From: Linnemannia elongata
Lineage: Eukaryota; Mortierellomycota; Mortierellomycetes; Mortierellales; Mortierellaceae
DNA length: 64,000 bases
Direction: 5' to 3'
Assembly (NCBI GenBank): GCA_036320915.1
Contig: JAXBDG010000010.1
Coordinates: 1,178,001-1,242,000 of the forward strand
In this document: piece by piece, positions 8,808 to 20,100 of the stretch
How the letters are laid out: the number at the start of each line of letters is the position of its first letter
Numbering within the stretch: the stretch's first letter is position 1
Notes under the pieces: model-generated
Seen by the model: only the letters and a program-made list of their open reading frames with translations
Database searches by the model: none
What the model was told of the DNA's origin: nothing
Translations under genes and position numbers: made by a program

Positions 8808-10403
8808 TCACCCAGAAAGGTACATCGCCGAGTCGAGTTCCCTCATCCGCTCAGGATCTGCATCCAGGGGCCGCGATATCTGCCTCAGCTTCTTCCAATG
8901 GTCCTTAATCCATCTTACATCCTCCTCCTCAAACACCTGCTGATTACTAAACGACAACACCTCCAGTTGCAAAACATTTTCCAACAGTCCCAGCCCATGC
9001 CGCAAGTCCAGGCTCATTCGACTCTCCAACTCGACTGCACTTGTCAGGGTCCTGCTCAACAAAGCCAACGTATCCAGTTGATGCAGTTTACCCAAACGCT
9101 CAAACACTGCCACATGAAGCTCTTTGCGACGCTTCTTCATTTCCTTCTCCTTCCCCTTCTCCTCCTCCTTGTTGTCATTGTCAACAATGATGTCAACCTT
9201 GAGCTTTTTCATCCCCGTAGAGACCCACTCTTGTCCATGCGCGACATCCGACGCCAACAGATAGTTGGCAGTGAAGTCTTCTAGCACCGGGCTTCGCTCC
9301 AAGATCGCCTGGACAACTGCGCTGGATTCTTGTGCAGCCCAACCGAGGACTTTTGAGTCATAAAAGTCCATCTTGCGTATGTTCCTAAACAGGCTCTGGT
9401 TCTCAAACGCGGCCAGGGTCTGATATCCAAAAGAACTCTCGGGGACAAGAAGCTCCTCCACCGGCGCCGCCCCCAGGCTCCCTGTAATCTGAGCCAGTTC
9501 TTTGTCCGTGAATCCTGCTACGCTCAGAACCACGCGAGTGAGCAATGGCCAGAATCCTGCCGCGAACCGTTGGACGATCGCATCTCGTGGGCAGTCGTGG
9601 GTGTAGCTGAAGCGCATTTCCAAATCTTGGAGATTTGGGCATCGAGCTAGGAATCTAACTTGGCCAAGGCAAGGTAAGCCTGCAAACCGTCTCAAAAGAA
9701 TGTCGGCGTTCTGGTCTTCAGGTTTGATCGTATCCTTGACCAGGATATGGCTGAGCTTCTTCATCCTCGGAAACGTAGTGCCTATGTCATCGCCAAGTAG
9801 AAGGGCATCAGGATTCGCGGGTATAGACATGTGGCTCAAACGCAATGACTCCAGCTGTGACTGACAGATACGCCAAAGTCCATGGTCTGGACGATCCATC
9901 TCGCCAGAAGGGCGCTCCAAGTTCATGGCCCCATGCACCGAGATCTCCTTGATGCCGGCATGACCGGCGACCGCGTCCCAAAACCGCTCTGCGGTGTCCA
10001 TGGTCGGCCAGGTGTCATAGAGCTTCAAACTCTCTAGGGCAAGGTTCTGTCGAATAATGACCGTAGCCGCGTCCCAGTACGTCGAATTCATGATCCCAGA
10101 AGGGAGGCCATCATAGAACAAGGACAAAAAGCGTACTTGACGGAGCCCAGGTAAAGAAAGGTACTCGAGGGGAGGATTGGAAAAGTATGTGAGGTTTGTG
10201 ATGTGGTGTGCATGTCGGTCAATGGCGTCAATGGAGGGCCATTGATGTCGATTGTAGGTCCAGAGGTAGACGTTTTCCCATATGAGGGGGATGAAGGTTT
10301 GGTGCCAGGGTTTGCAGACGAGGAGACAGGATTTGCGGTCTCTGGTGTTGAGGAAGGATGCGACGTGAATGAGGATCTCTGGGAGGTCGAGCGGATGGGT
10401 CAT
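8808..10403 (-). CDS. F-box/LRR protein, subfamily B
   Basis: Intronless, 531 codons, minus strand. Met at 10403 is three residues before the F-box (about 4-46: LDLPEILIHVASFL, CKPWHQTFIPLIW), so this start is favoured over the longer open frame. Leucine-rich repeats fill the middle. The C-terminal block contains DVAHGQEWV, FERLGKLHQL, SLDLRHGLGLL and EDVRWIKDHWKKL, closely matching the genes at 1204 and 6168. A short Lys/Glu-rich insert lies near residue 430. It is the most compact full-length member of subfamily B here and a useful reference for judging inserts in the others. Probable SCF substrate receptor; substrate unknown. Confidence 0.87.
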   Translation of the reverse strand: MTHPLDLPEILIHVASFLNTRDRKSCLLVCKPWHQTFIPLIWENVYLWTYNRHQWPSIDAIDRHAHHITNLTYFSNPPLEYLSLPGLRQVRFLSLFYDGLPSGIMNSTYWDAATVIIRQNLALESLKLYDTWPTMDTAERFWDAVAGHAGIKEISVHGAMNLERPSGEMDRPDHGLWRICQSQLESLRLSHMSIPANPDALLLGDDIGTTFPRMKKLSHILVKDTIKPEDQNADILLRRFAGLPCLGQVRFLARCPNLQDLEMRFSYTHDCPRDAIVQRFAAGFWPLLTRVVLSVAGFTDKELAQITGSLGAAPVEELLVPESSFGYQTLAAFENQSLFRNIRKMDFYDSKVLGWAAQESSAVVQAILERSPVLEDFTANYLLASDVAHGQEWVSTGMKKLKVDIIVDNDNKEEEKGKEKEMKKRRKELHVAVFERLGKLHQLDTLALLSRTLTSAVELESRMSLDLRHGLGLLENVLQLEVLSFSNQQVFEEEDVRWIKDHWKKLRQISRPLDADPERMRELDSAMYLSG

Positions 10404-11022
10404 TGTGTTTTGGGAGTGGGTGGTGTTAGGGAAGAGTGTGGTGGTTAATAGTTGGGCGCCCTTTCCCGCAGCAAACAAAATAAAATAAAATTCATGCACA
10501 ACTGGCTTCGCATTTGTTCATCCATTGATGTGCTACCCCTTTGCTAGTGTTCATTTTGCAAGCAACGAGCATTGGATACGAGGAACATCGATGGAGGGCA
10601 ATTGAAGGTTGAGAGAGAGAGAGAGAGAGCTGAGAAAGAGCATGGCATCTGCTGTGTGGCGGTCTGTCTGTCAGGGACACACAGTCAATCAGTCTCACTG
10701 ACTGATGTGATGTGATCAATCTTGAACAAAAGAAGAGTCGACAGAGATCATACACATCACCAGCCAGGGGCAGGGTTGAAATCCATATAAAAGTTGGTGG
10801 CAACTCCTCCTTCTCCTGTCCTCGGAGGCTAAGGCGTCGACTCTTGCCCTTTTGTTCTCTCCTTTTCCTTCGCCTACTCCTTTCTCTCTTGTGTTCTTTT
10901 CTTCTTTGTTCTTTTGTTCCCAGCATAAACACACCAACCGCATATTCATTCTTCACTCCTTCTTCTTTTCAGCTTTGTCCATCAACTTCCCTCTCTCCTG
11001 CGACCAACTACCCATTCAACCC
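10404..11022. promoter_or_regulatory. Divergent promoter region between two F-box genes
   Basis: 619 bp between the minus-strand start at 10403 and the plus-strand start at 11023. It contains a (GA)n run at 10611-10629, a TATA-like TATAAAA at 10786-10792, and a C/T-rich leader (about 10850-11015) before the plus-strand gene. The TATA box lies about 230 bp before that ATG, implying a leader of roughly 200 bases. Confidence 0.5.
10611..10629. repeat. (GA)n dinucleotide run
   Basis: Nine and a half GA units in the divergent F-box promoter between 10403 and 11023. Confidence 0.9.
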
Positions 11023-13632
11023 ATGCACATGGACTCAATCACCTCAATTCACCGCACCTGGTCCCAACCACAACATTCGCCCTTACCTTCTCTACAACAA
11101 CACCGAGAACTACAGCATCACTCACCAGTCAGTCCAGACCCCCACCAGACCGCCTATCTAACAAAAGCAAGGACAAATCCACATCACGCTCCCCTATTCA
11201 TCCCAGAAATCCTCGAACCCGTCCTCTCTCTCCTCGACCAGAAATCCCTCCTTGCCTCAAGACTCGTCTGCTCCACCTGGGCAGCCATCGCACGACCATG
11301 TCTTTCTCTCGAGGCTATCTGGAGGGATTGTTCGCTCTCTGAAGCCAAGATTGTCTGTCTTGAACGGTTGGCGAGGACGGATACCCTTGTTGTTCAGTAC
11401 CATCCCAAGATCACCTCTAGCACCACTACCCCGTCCTCGGCAGTGGGCGCAGAAGAGGACAAGGAAAAGGACAAGGACAGCATTCTATTCGGAGATATGA
11501 CACCGCCTCTTGCCACTCTGCAGCAAACTGCCCGTGTGAAAAAATTGGTCCTAAAGGATGCGTACGATTTCCACACGAGGCTGGAGGTGTTTCTGGACGT
11601 CTTCCCTACACTATCGACACTTGTCCTAGACGGGCTCATCAAGGGTCCTCTTCGGATTGACATTCTCCTCGCGTCTTGTCCGAGTTTGAAAGCCCTTTCT
11701 GTCGAATATGTCCTTACCGATCATGTCTTGTGGGGTCCGCCTCCTTCACCGCGATCTATTGTCACTCAGCAACAACAACAACCGTTCCTGGGCGAATCTT
11801 TAATGGAGTATATCAGCAAACCCTTTGCACCTCCACCACCACTGCAGCGCGGATACGGATTGCAGACACTCATCCTCCGCCATGCTATGTCCAGTCAATC
11901 TATAATCCAGTCCATGCTCCAAGCGCTACCCTCGCTCCTCTCGCTCGAGATCCGCTTTTTAAAGATCTCAAACCTACAACTCGTGAACCCTCCAGCCTTC
12001 CACCGTCCTGCATTTTACCGTTGCCTTAGCGGTTCCTGTCCAAACCTCCAACACCTCCACTTTTCAATCTTCCAACGCCCCCTCCTCGTCTCCGACTCCA
12101 TGGCCATGTGTGAAGCCCTCCCGACTCTTACAGGATTGGGATTCCCTTGTCAGGACCTGGAGTCCTATCGACAATCGATCGGGATGGGGATCGACGAGAC
12201 TGATGCAGGTGGTGGTGTTGGACCGGATACTCCACGTTTGGGTGTGCTAGAGTTCTATGTCAACCATTTAACGAGACTGGAGCTGTTGGCGTATCGGTAT
12301 TTGCAGGAGGACAGTCTTATCAGCAACCTGCACGCGTTTCTGACGGAAGCGGTTCATTTACGGCATTTGATTGCACCCAAGGTCAATTACTGGATGGAGT
12401 TTCTGGAAATGAAGGGCGTTCAACCCCCAGCAACTTCCATCATGTCAGCCGCAGCGTCAGGCGCAAACAACTCCCAATGGTCAGCCTCCAAAACCAAGAC
12501 CTGGGGTTGGGCCTGCAGGAACCTCGAAACCCTCCACCTTGGCTTCAAAGTTAAAGAAACCTACACCCTCAACGATCACAGCGACAGCAGTGGACCCAAG
12601 AAACATGTCATCACCGACGAGTCCCGGATCCTATTCGGTTTTATTGCACGAAACTGCCCTCAGCTGAAAGATCTGCATATTCGGAAATATTCTTTGGATC
12701 TGGGTCTTGAGGGTGGGTTGTGTCTATTGACGCAGTTGAGAGAGTTGGAGCGTTTGGTGATCTGGAGTCAGACGAAGGGGTTTCGCTTACGCGAACAGGA
12801 TGTTGATTGGATTGGGTACAATGGTGTTACCGATGTTGTTGTTACTGGAGAAGCAGCCACACCTACAGCAGTTACGCCAACGACATCCACCTCCACCACC
12901 TCCCAATCAACCATTGCGATCGCAACTGGAACAGGAACACGAGCAGGAACAAACCCAACCAACGCCTCAACAGTACCATCAACCACGACGCCAGCTATTA
13001 CTGTCGCTATTCACAATGTTACAGCACAAAGCAACAATAGCACCAACAGCAGCAACAGAAACCCCAACAGCAGCACTACCACTATCAACCCTACCAACTC
13101 CGATACTGGTAACACCAAAAAAGGGTCCAGGAAACGTATCAAAAAGTTCTTTCGTGGCCTATCCAGTTCCTCCTCTTCCTCCTCCTCGTCGATACCACCA
13201 AAGACTCGCCCACAGCAACATGTACCTGTTATCCAAAAGCGTCCCACAGAATTCTACACCAACATGCCATCGAAGGTCATGGCAGTCTTCAAAACCGACG
13301 ACGACTGGTTCGCAGAGATAACCCTCAACAAGTTCGCCAGTGGATGGACCAACCTGGTCGTCGCTACCAATGTCAGCTCAACGGGATCGTTTTCATCTCC
13401 ATCATCATCATTATTATCAACACCATCACCATCATCATCGCAGGATGAACAACAAGCAGCGCTGCTGTTCGCACAAAAGGACCAGTCCGCATACCGCTGT
13501 TGGCCACATCTCCGAACAATGGTCTGGGCAATCGATCCCATAAACATCTTTCACGACGAACGCGCCTCAAAAGTGTTTTCTAAACTGAGACCCGACATTA
13601 AATTCAAAGTCCAGCAGTATCTTGAATGGTAG
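11023..13632 (+). CDS. F-box/LRR protein, subfamily A, with Thr/Asn/Ser insert
   Basis: Intronless, 869 codons. The first ATG after the C/T leader is at 11023, with another two codons on. A Gln/His/Pro-rich leader precedes the F-box (about residues 60-100: IPEILEPVLSLL, VCSTW). Leucine-rich repeats follow, then the subfamily A signature (ILFGFIARNCPQL, GGLCLLTQL, LERLVIW, DVDWIGY). At about residues 606-735 a Thr/Asn/Ser-rich low-complexity insert separates this from the final block, which keeps CWPHL and SKLRPDIKF of the family end. The insert is much longer than in its relatives at 3204, 35541 and 40865. Probable SCF substrate receptor; substrate unknown. Confidence 0.86.
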   Translation: MHMDSITSIHRTWSQPQHSPLPSLQQHRELQHHSPVSPDPHQTAYLTKARTNPHHAPLFIPEILEPVLSLLDQKSLLASRLVCSTWAAIARPCLSLEAIWRDCSLSEAKIVCLERLARTDTLVVQYHPKITSSTTTPSSAVGAEEDKEKDKDSILFGDMTPPLATLQQTARVKKLVLKDAYDFHTRLEVFLDVFPTLSTLVLDGLIKGPLRIDILLASCPSLKALSVEYVLTDHVLWGPPPSPRSIVTQQQQQPFLGESLMEYISKPFAPPPPLQRGYGLQTLILRHAMSSQSIIQSMLQALPSLLSLEIRFLKISNLQLVNPPAFHRPAFYRCLSGSCPNLQHLHFSIFQRPLLVSDSMAMCEALPTLTGLGFPCQDLESYRQSIGMGIDETDAGGGVGPDTPRLGVLEFYVNHLTRLELLAYRYLQEDSLISNLHAFLTEAVHLRHLIAPKVNYWMEFLEMKGVQPPATSIMSAAASGANNSQWSASKTKTWGWACRNLETLHLGFKVKETYTLNDHSDSSGPKKHVITDESRILFGFIARNCPQLKDLHIRKYSLDLGLEGGLCLLTQLRELERLVIWSQTKGFRLREQDVDWIGYNGVTDVVVTGEAATPTAVTPTTSTSTTSQSTIAIATGTGTRAGTNPTNASTVPSTTTPAITVAIHNVTAQSNNSTNSSNRNPNSSTTTINPTNSDTGNTKKGSRKRIKKFFRGLSSSSSSSSSSIPPKTRPQQHVPVIQKRPTEFYTNMPSKVMAVFKTDDDWFAEITLNKFASGWTNLVVATNVSSTGSFSSPSSSLLSTPSPSSSQDEQQAALLFAQKDQSAYRCWPHLRTMVWAIDPINIFHDERASKVFSKLRPDIKFKVQQYLEW

Positions 13633-13660
13633 CCTTGTAAGAAGTAAACAACAAACAAAA

Positions 13661-13681
13661 TGGTTTAATAAAAAAAAAAAA
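13661..13681 (+). terminator. Poly(A) signal and A run after the F-box gene
   Basis: An AATAAA hexamer runs directly into about 13 further A bases, roughly 30 bp past the stop at 13632. The next gene converges and stops at 13723, leaving only 90 bp between the two coding regions. Confidence 0.5.
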
Positions 13682-13722
13682 AATGAGTATTTACAAAAAT
13701 ATGGCTATCTACATTTCATATC

Positions 13723-16700
13723 CTACGCGTGAGTTCCAGGCTCCTCAGCATCAGGTTGAGCTGCCTCTGTGGCGGTGGCGGCGGCGGGAGTAGCCTCTCC
13801 TGAAGCAGGCTCAGTATGTGCATTGGCGCCGTTGCCGTTGCCGTTGGCGAGCTCGTCACCATTCGCCGTTCCTTCTGCAACTGGTGCACCAGCAGCAGCC
13901 GCAGCCTCAGCTGCCAGCGCAGGAGGCACTCTACCCTCCAAACCATCTCCTTCAGTAGCGGTCTCCTCATCAGCAGTCGGGACACGGTCATACCCCTCCA
14001 ACTGACGAATCTCTGCAATCAAGCCGTGAAGTCCTATAGCAGTCAATGCACAGAGGGCAGTCGTGCCAATAAGCGCCAATAGCACAATGCTCACCCAGAA
14101 CCAAGCTGCTCTCAACGGATCGGGGTCGCCAGGCAAGAGAACACGATCGATTACATAAACAACACCTCCCGGTCGTGGGGCAGACATGATGCCAGCAGTG
14201 TCATCGGAAGATCCTGGTTCTTGAAGCCTCATTCTAGAATGTCCTCTAGCGGTCAAAGGACCTTCCTCCTCCTCATCTGGCCAGGCGGGGTGAGCAACAC
14301 CCTGAGCAACAATACGGGCCTCCTTCTTGGATCTGGCGCCCTTGACACGAACACCAAACGTTGTGCCATCGTGATGAACATCCCTGAAGCTTAATCTAGC
14401 GTCATTGTTTAGCATGCTAGGCTCGTCGTCCCTGATATCCTCCTCCAACCGGATGACCTTGCCGGGGATGACATGAAGACGTACAAGACGCGCCACAAAC
14501 TCTGGGTCGGTCAGGGCTCCCTCAAGGTCAGCCTTCTGGAAGGCCTCATCTGTTGGTGCAAACAGAGTATAGTCTTTTTCCCAGTTAGTGAGGATGCGGG
14601 TGATGTTGGAGGTCTCGAAGGCCTTCAAGAAGCTCTTGGTACCGGCTCCCTGCAAAACGTTGTAAAGCGTGATGTCGAGTGTTGGGGGCAAAGCGACCGA
14701 AGAAACCGTGTGAAGTACTCCAGATTCCACCAACACATCTACAAACAACGTAAACATGGAAATATAACAGGTAAATAAATCATATCTTGGATCGGATCGA
14801 AAAATACCAACGCCCTAAAACAAAATAGTTATTAATGCGCACAGACATTGTTGACATACCTTTTCTTGTAACAAGACCACCCACTTGATCTGACCGTTCC
14901 AGTCGACCCTCTCCAACATAAATGTTATCCCCATTCTTCTCCACCACCAGCTCGCTGCCCTCAGAGGTGATCAATGTCGTACGTCCTGCCTTGATGTCCG
15001 CAGTGTAATAGAGACCTTCAACGATAGCATAGCGAGTGACAGCCTCCAACGCAGCCAGGGAAGAGTCTTCCTTAAGCAAAAGGTAATCGTTGACAACACC
15101 CAAATTGCCCCACGCAGCTGTGCTAGGTGCAAATACAGTGACCTCACGAGCATCCGACAATCTGCGTCCTAGTCCCGTGGCGCTCAAGGCTTGCACAAAT
15201 CCTGACAATGCCTCGTCCGACTTGATCGTCTTGACTAATGGCAGCGGCAGTTGCAAGGGGCGATCCAGCAAATAAATAAGGGACTTTCCGACGTGAACTA
15301 TCGGCACATAAGATAAATAGATTGGGTTTTATGTCAGTATTGGGTCAAATCGCATCTCAAAGCTGATGTACATAAAAAAAAACAACGAAGAGATGGCTAT
15401 TAGCAAATACCTGGTTCCGCCTTGATCTCGACACCGGCGAGAGAGATAGTTGTACGCCTGCGATCCTGCTTGACGCCAACCTTGGCCCGCTGTGCATGAC
15501 CGTTCAGTTGCTCAGTAAACAGCTCCGTTTCCAAGAGTTGACCGTCCTTAAAGTCCGAGAGCACCTTCTTACCGGGAACAACGTGATATCGCAGAATCTC
15601 GCCCGGATCAGCCAAAGAGCCAAGGCTTCCTGGTGGATAGGCATCGTCTCGAGGCGCAAAAATGGTGTAGCTGACATTCGGGTCGTCAATATAATGGCTC
15701 ATGCCATGTTGGCGCAATTCGTCCGCAAACCGTGTCGCATTCAGACCGACCAAGTACTTTCCTGCTGTCCACACAAGGGCACTCGGAAGCAATGGTCGGG
15801 AGACGACGTGAATCACGCCGTTCGATGCCAAGATGTCTGTCTTTTCCACCTCGGCATTGTCGACCAGCAACTTGTCGTCCAGGTTGACCATCAAGTCTTG
15901 ACCCTCCACAGTAGACAAGCTGCTGCTCCCGGGGATGATATCCTTTCTGTAAATAGCGCCGCGATGGATGTGATGGTGGAAAGTAATGGCCAAATCCTGA
16001 CGCCCTTGTTCGTGTCGGAGGTACTGGACTTGGATCGCGTTCATTTTCTTGAAGCCTTCGATCGAGGGTGCAAAGACAGTGAAGGGCTGATGCTTGCGCA
16101 AGAGGTCATCGAGTCCTGCGTTGTGAACGATGTCGTAAAGGAACACCAGGTCTGGGTGCTTCTTCATGGTCTCCACTAAAAAAAAAGGATAGCAAATGAT
16201 GCCATTGTGCATGATATCAACCGGTGAGAATTTGTTTCGCATGAATGGTCTCGTAACATGGTGTTACGATGTTACAACTCCATTACGCACGAAAAAAAAA
16301 AAACGATCAAGGAGACAAAAAACAACAAAAGAGGAGAACAACGCCATTGTGTGTGATAAGAGCCAGGAGACTTACCCAAATCGACTGGAGGTACCATCAA
16401 TCGATTGATAACGTGAAGAACACCATTATCCGCCTGCCAATCCTTCTCCAGCAACTCGGCATCACCAACAAAAATCTTCCCAATCCTCCCTGGTCGCCAT
16501 GAGCCCCTCGAAACAGCAACCAATTGGCCCTGATTACTATCGCCCAGATACCCGTCCCTAATAAGCGTCGTCTCGAGGAGCATAGTATCCTTCAAGGACT
16601 GAGTAAGAACACTTTCCCAAAGGATATGGTACAGGAGCGTCTCCTTGTCCATGCGCTTGCCCGGGTTGTCCTTTTCCCACTGCGAGAAGGCGGCGTTGGT

Positions 16701-16889
16701 AGGGGCAAAGAAGGTGCAGGTCTTACGGCGGTTGATGAAGGGGACGAGACGGAGCTTTTGGAGGTGGCCGACGAGAATTGAGAATCCTGGGTCGGTGTAG
16801 ACGAGGTCGAGGACTGTCTTTGAGGCGACGACACATGTGGCCCATGCCAGGAGGGCGGCGGGGAGCAAGAGGAGCCGTGGGCGTCTCAT
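13723..16889 (-). CDS. Fasciclin (FAS1)-repeat membrane protein
   Basis: Four coding exons on the minus strand: 16889-16376, 16175-15411, 15297-14860 and 14738-13723. GT-AG junctions keep frame and give 910 residues. A signal peptide (residues 1-22, LLLLPAALLAWA) is followed by about five FAS1 units: one in exon 1 (TFFAPTNAAF), two in exon 2 (TVFAPSIEGF, TIFAPRDDAY), one in exon 3 (TVFAPSTAAW) and one in exon 4 (TLFAPTDEAF). Most units end with a VIHVV/VYVIDR-type strand. A single membrane helix lies at about 784-813, then an acidic Ala/Glu/Asn/Gly-rich tail. FAS1 domains mediate adhesion or wall contacts, so this is likely a type I surface or vacuolar membrane protein. Ligand unknown. Confidence 0.87.
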
Positions 16890-17195
16890 TTGCTGTTAGG
16901 TATTGTTTGCTTGGGTGTTGATGGGCGAAGTTGTTTGTCGTTTGATTGTTGTCAAGGTAGTGGGAATAGTAAAGGGTACTGGAAGTGTTTGTTGCAAGTG
17001 CAAGGGGCAGTGAAGGGTCTGGGGTGAAGGAGAAGAACACAGCAAAAGAAAGGTGAGAAAAAAAAAAGTAAGCAAGACAAGGACGCATCATGCTGCCATC
17101 CACGGGAACAAATCCGGTTTCGATTAAGGGTGACACCTTTTTATTTGTCATTTCGCCCATTCACTTTTCACACTCGCGATGGGTTTCCTATCGAG
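16890..17195. promoter_or_regulatory. Upstream region of the fasciclin-repeat gene
   Basis: 306 bp between the fasciclin start codon (16889, minus) and the stop of the next minus-strand gene (17196). It must contain the fasciclin promoter. On the sense strand the part near the ATG is pyrimidine-rich. No clear TATA box is seen. Confidence 0.4.
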
Positions 17196-20100
17196 TTAGA
17201 GTTGACCGGAACGGAGGTCGCTCATAGCAAGCCCAATCGCCACCATCTCATCGCCATACGCCCGCTGCAGATAGATCGACAGCCGGTCCCGGTCCACATG
17301 CGGCAACACATCGCTCAGCTTGTCAAGACTCTGCTCCGTCAAATAATCGTTGTTGTGCGACGGAGACTGGCTCAACGGTACCACCGCAACTGAATACCTC
17401 TGGTCCAACGCACGCTTATGCTTTTCTTGCTGCTCCAATTGTTCCTGCTCATGTTGTTGCTCCTTCTTGCGATCCTTCTTGCTGTTTCGCTTCTGGTTCT
17501 TGGCAAAAGACGCAATCGACGAGAACGAAGCGGACGAATACCGGTGGCTCTTTACTGTCTTCTCCTTGATAGGTTCCACCATTCCACGGTCGGGTGTCGT
17601 GGGTGAGAGGTACCCTTGTGCGAAGGATTGTTGTCTCTGTTGTTGTTGCTGTTGCCAATGCTGGTGCTGCTGAGATTGTTGTTGCTCTCTCGCCACAGTC
17701 GCTGGCGAAGTGACCAGCGAAGAGTTCGATCCAAGACTTGCTGAGGATGGTCCTGCGTATGTCAAGGGCCGTGACAGTCCTCCCCCTCCTGCCGAGAGTG
17801 GACTCGACCATCCACCGTTGGCCTGGTAGCTATTTGTCTGCACACTGGGCCGAGCAACCGGGAACCCACCCAGCGGAATCATGATGGGAGAGGTCAAGGG
17901 TGAATAAATTTCATCCTTGCTCTTTGTCTCATCAGCATACGGGATCGCAGTTCCATCAGGCTGGTAGGCATATGCAGGTCGCACGCTCTCTGTCGTTGTC
18001 GAGTCCTGCTGCTGCTGCTTTAGTCCGGCTGTCAGAGGAGATGAGGTCGATGAGGCGTTCAAGTCTCCTGTGCTCTTTGAAGCGTCAGACACAGTGCTCG
18101 ACGACGCAGATCCGAGGGAGGAGCTCGACAGAGAGCCAAGCGATCCATTGGAGGTAGATCGTGGCACTGGACCTGTCCCTGAGGTCTGCCCAGCGTTCGG
18201 AACAATCATCATGCTGGCAGGGCGGCGGGTGTAGTGACTCGAAAGGCTTCTCTTGATGGGGCGCTCCATAAAGGCAGAGGACGTGGCGACGGGTGGGGAA
18301 GACGTCGTTGTGGGAGAAATGAGTGCAAGAGGTCCACCAGAGCGGTAAGGGAGAGGAGAAGTAGCCAAGTCAGAGCCCTGTTGCTGTTGGTTCTGGGATC
18401 CAGTACTGCTGCTGCTGTTCGTTCGGTTCACAGGCGAATCCTTTCCAACCATGGACATCCGACTTCCAGCCTGGACATCCGACATGGTTCGACTTCTCAG
18501 CGAGTTTGACAGAGGGGTTTGTTGTCCGACAACAGCAATACTATTACGCTTTTGGTGCGACAGGAACGTTGAGCCTCCAGAGGACGGAGACGAGGTCAAT
18601 CCAGGGCGAGGCTGCAACGACGCAGATGAAGAGTTCCTGCGGCTGTTCGGCACTCCTTGCGGTGCAGGAGGTATGGCAGAGTTGACAGCTGTCGCACTGA
18701 GGTTCGACAAGTTGCGAGCCAGCCCTGGGGACCAGGATCCCAGCTCGGAGGCAGACTTGGCGCTCTTTTGCTTGTAGAGCAAAGAGCCAGTGCCAGAGGG
18801 ATGGTGTGGCTCAGGGGTGGGTGCCATACCACCCGAGATATCCATTGACAGGCGCTTGCCTGCATTTTTGATCCTGGCGCCTAATCCATGGCCGCTACTG
18901 ATGCTGTTGGTAAGAGGACTGCCGGCGTGAAGAGCACTGGGAGTCATGCGACCGTTAGCCATCGACAGCTTGGATGCCAATGTATCACCATGACCCTGCG
19001 CTTGCTTTCCAACAAGAGCTCTGACAATCGCCGGTGGATCTAATGTCATAGTAAAAACAAGACAACATTAATGAATGGCCCAATTATTTGTTTTGTTCTG
19101 TGTTTGTCGCACTTGTGCCAGAAACAAATGATACCTTTCATCAAAGCTGGACGATCCTGCATCATGCATCGCAGTGCCCAGACATCAAGGCCAGATCTTG
19201 CTCGTGTGAATTCTTCACAGGCGTGTGAGTAGGTCATGTTTCTCTCCTGCAGTGTCATCTTGCGGACCCGATATGCTTTGAGCGGAATGGGCTTCAGACT
19301 CAAGTCCGGAAAGACCAACTTCTCAGGTGGGACATCCACTAACTGGCCACGACCTGGGACAGCCCCAAAGACGCCTCCTTCATAGGCCTGGCTCTGAACG
19401 CTTCTGTAGCTCTGTCGGCTCTTTGTAGTTGCACTTCGGGTGATATCCTGCGCATCTTGACCTGTAACATCCATATCCTGAACAGCCACCGTCGACTTTT
19501 CGCTAGACGATGCAAGGGACGACGACGTCGAGGACGCAGAGATTCCTCTCTGGAGCCGCTGCTTGTCAGGCGTCGTACGAAGCAAAGCTTCACGTCCAGC
19601 CAGGATCCTCGCTTCACGAGTCGTCAAAGGTGTTGTTGGAGTCATCAACGTCGCAGAAGCTGGGGACAGGATGTCGTTGACGGATGGGGAGTCAGCTCCA
19701 GGAGAGTCCTGTGGCTGTGGTCCAAGAGATGCACGACGGGCATTCATGGGAGAAGTGGTTGCAGATGATGTCGTCGTTAAGGCTATGGTCTCTTTTACAT
19801 CGATTGGGGGCGACAAAGGGGCGAGGTCCCAGCTTGGAAGATCCAGAAAGCTCTTTCCAAGGCCTATTTCCGATCCAGCCGTATTGTCCTGCTGTGTCCG
19901 AGACGCGGCTGCAGCAGCAGACGCTGCAGCCAGACCCATACCGGAAGTAACAAGGCTCAATCTCTTCCTGTCCGTCCGAGTGAGGTCCTGAATATGGGAC
20001 AAGTTGTCCTCTGGTCCTCCGGCTTCCAGGTCTTGCTCGTTATTGCCAGTCGTAGTATTATCTTGACTGAGATCCCGTGCAGAGTCGTTTGGTGGAAAGT

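Noticed and set aside
15496..16179. 227-codon open frame on the plus strand
   Set aside because: Antisense to exon 2 of the fasciclin gene; no domain, and the minus-strand reading has clear FAS1 motifs.
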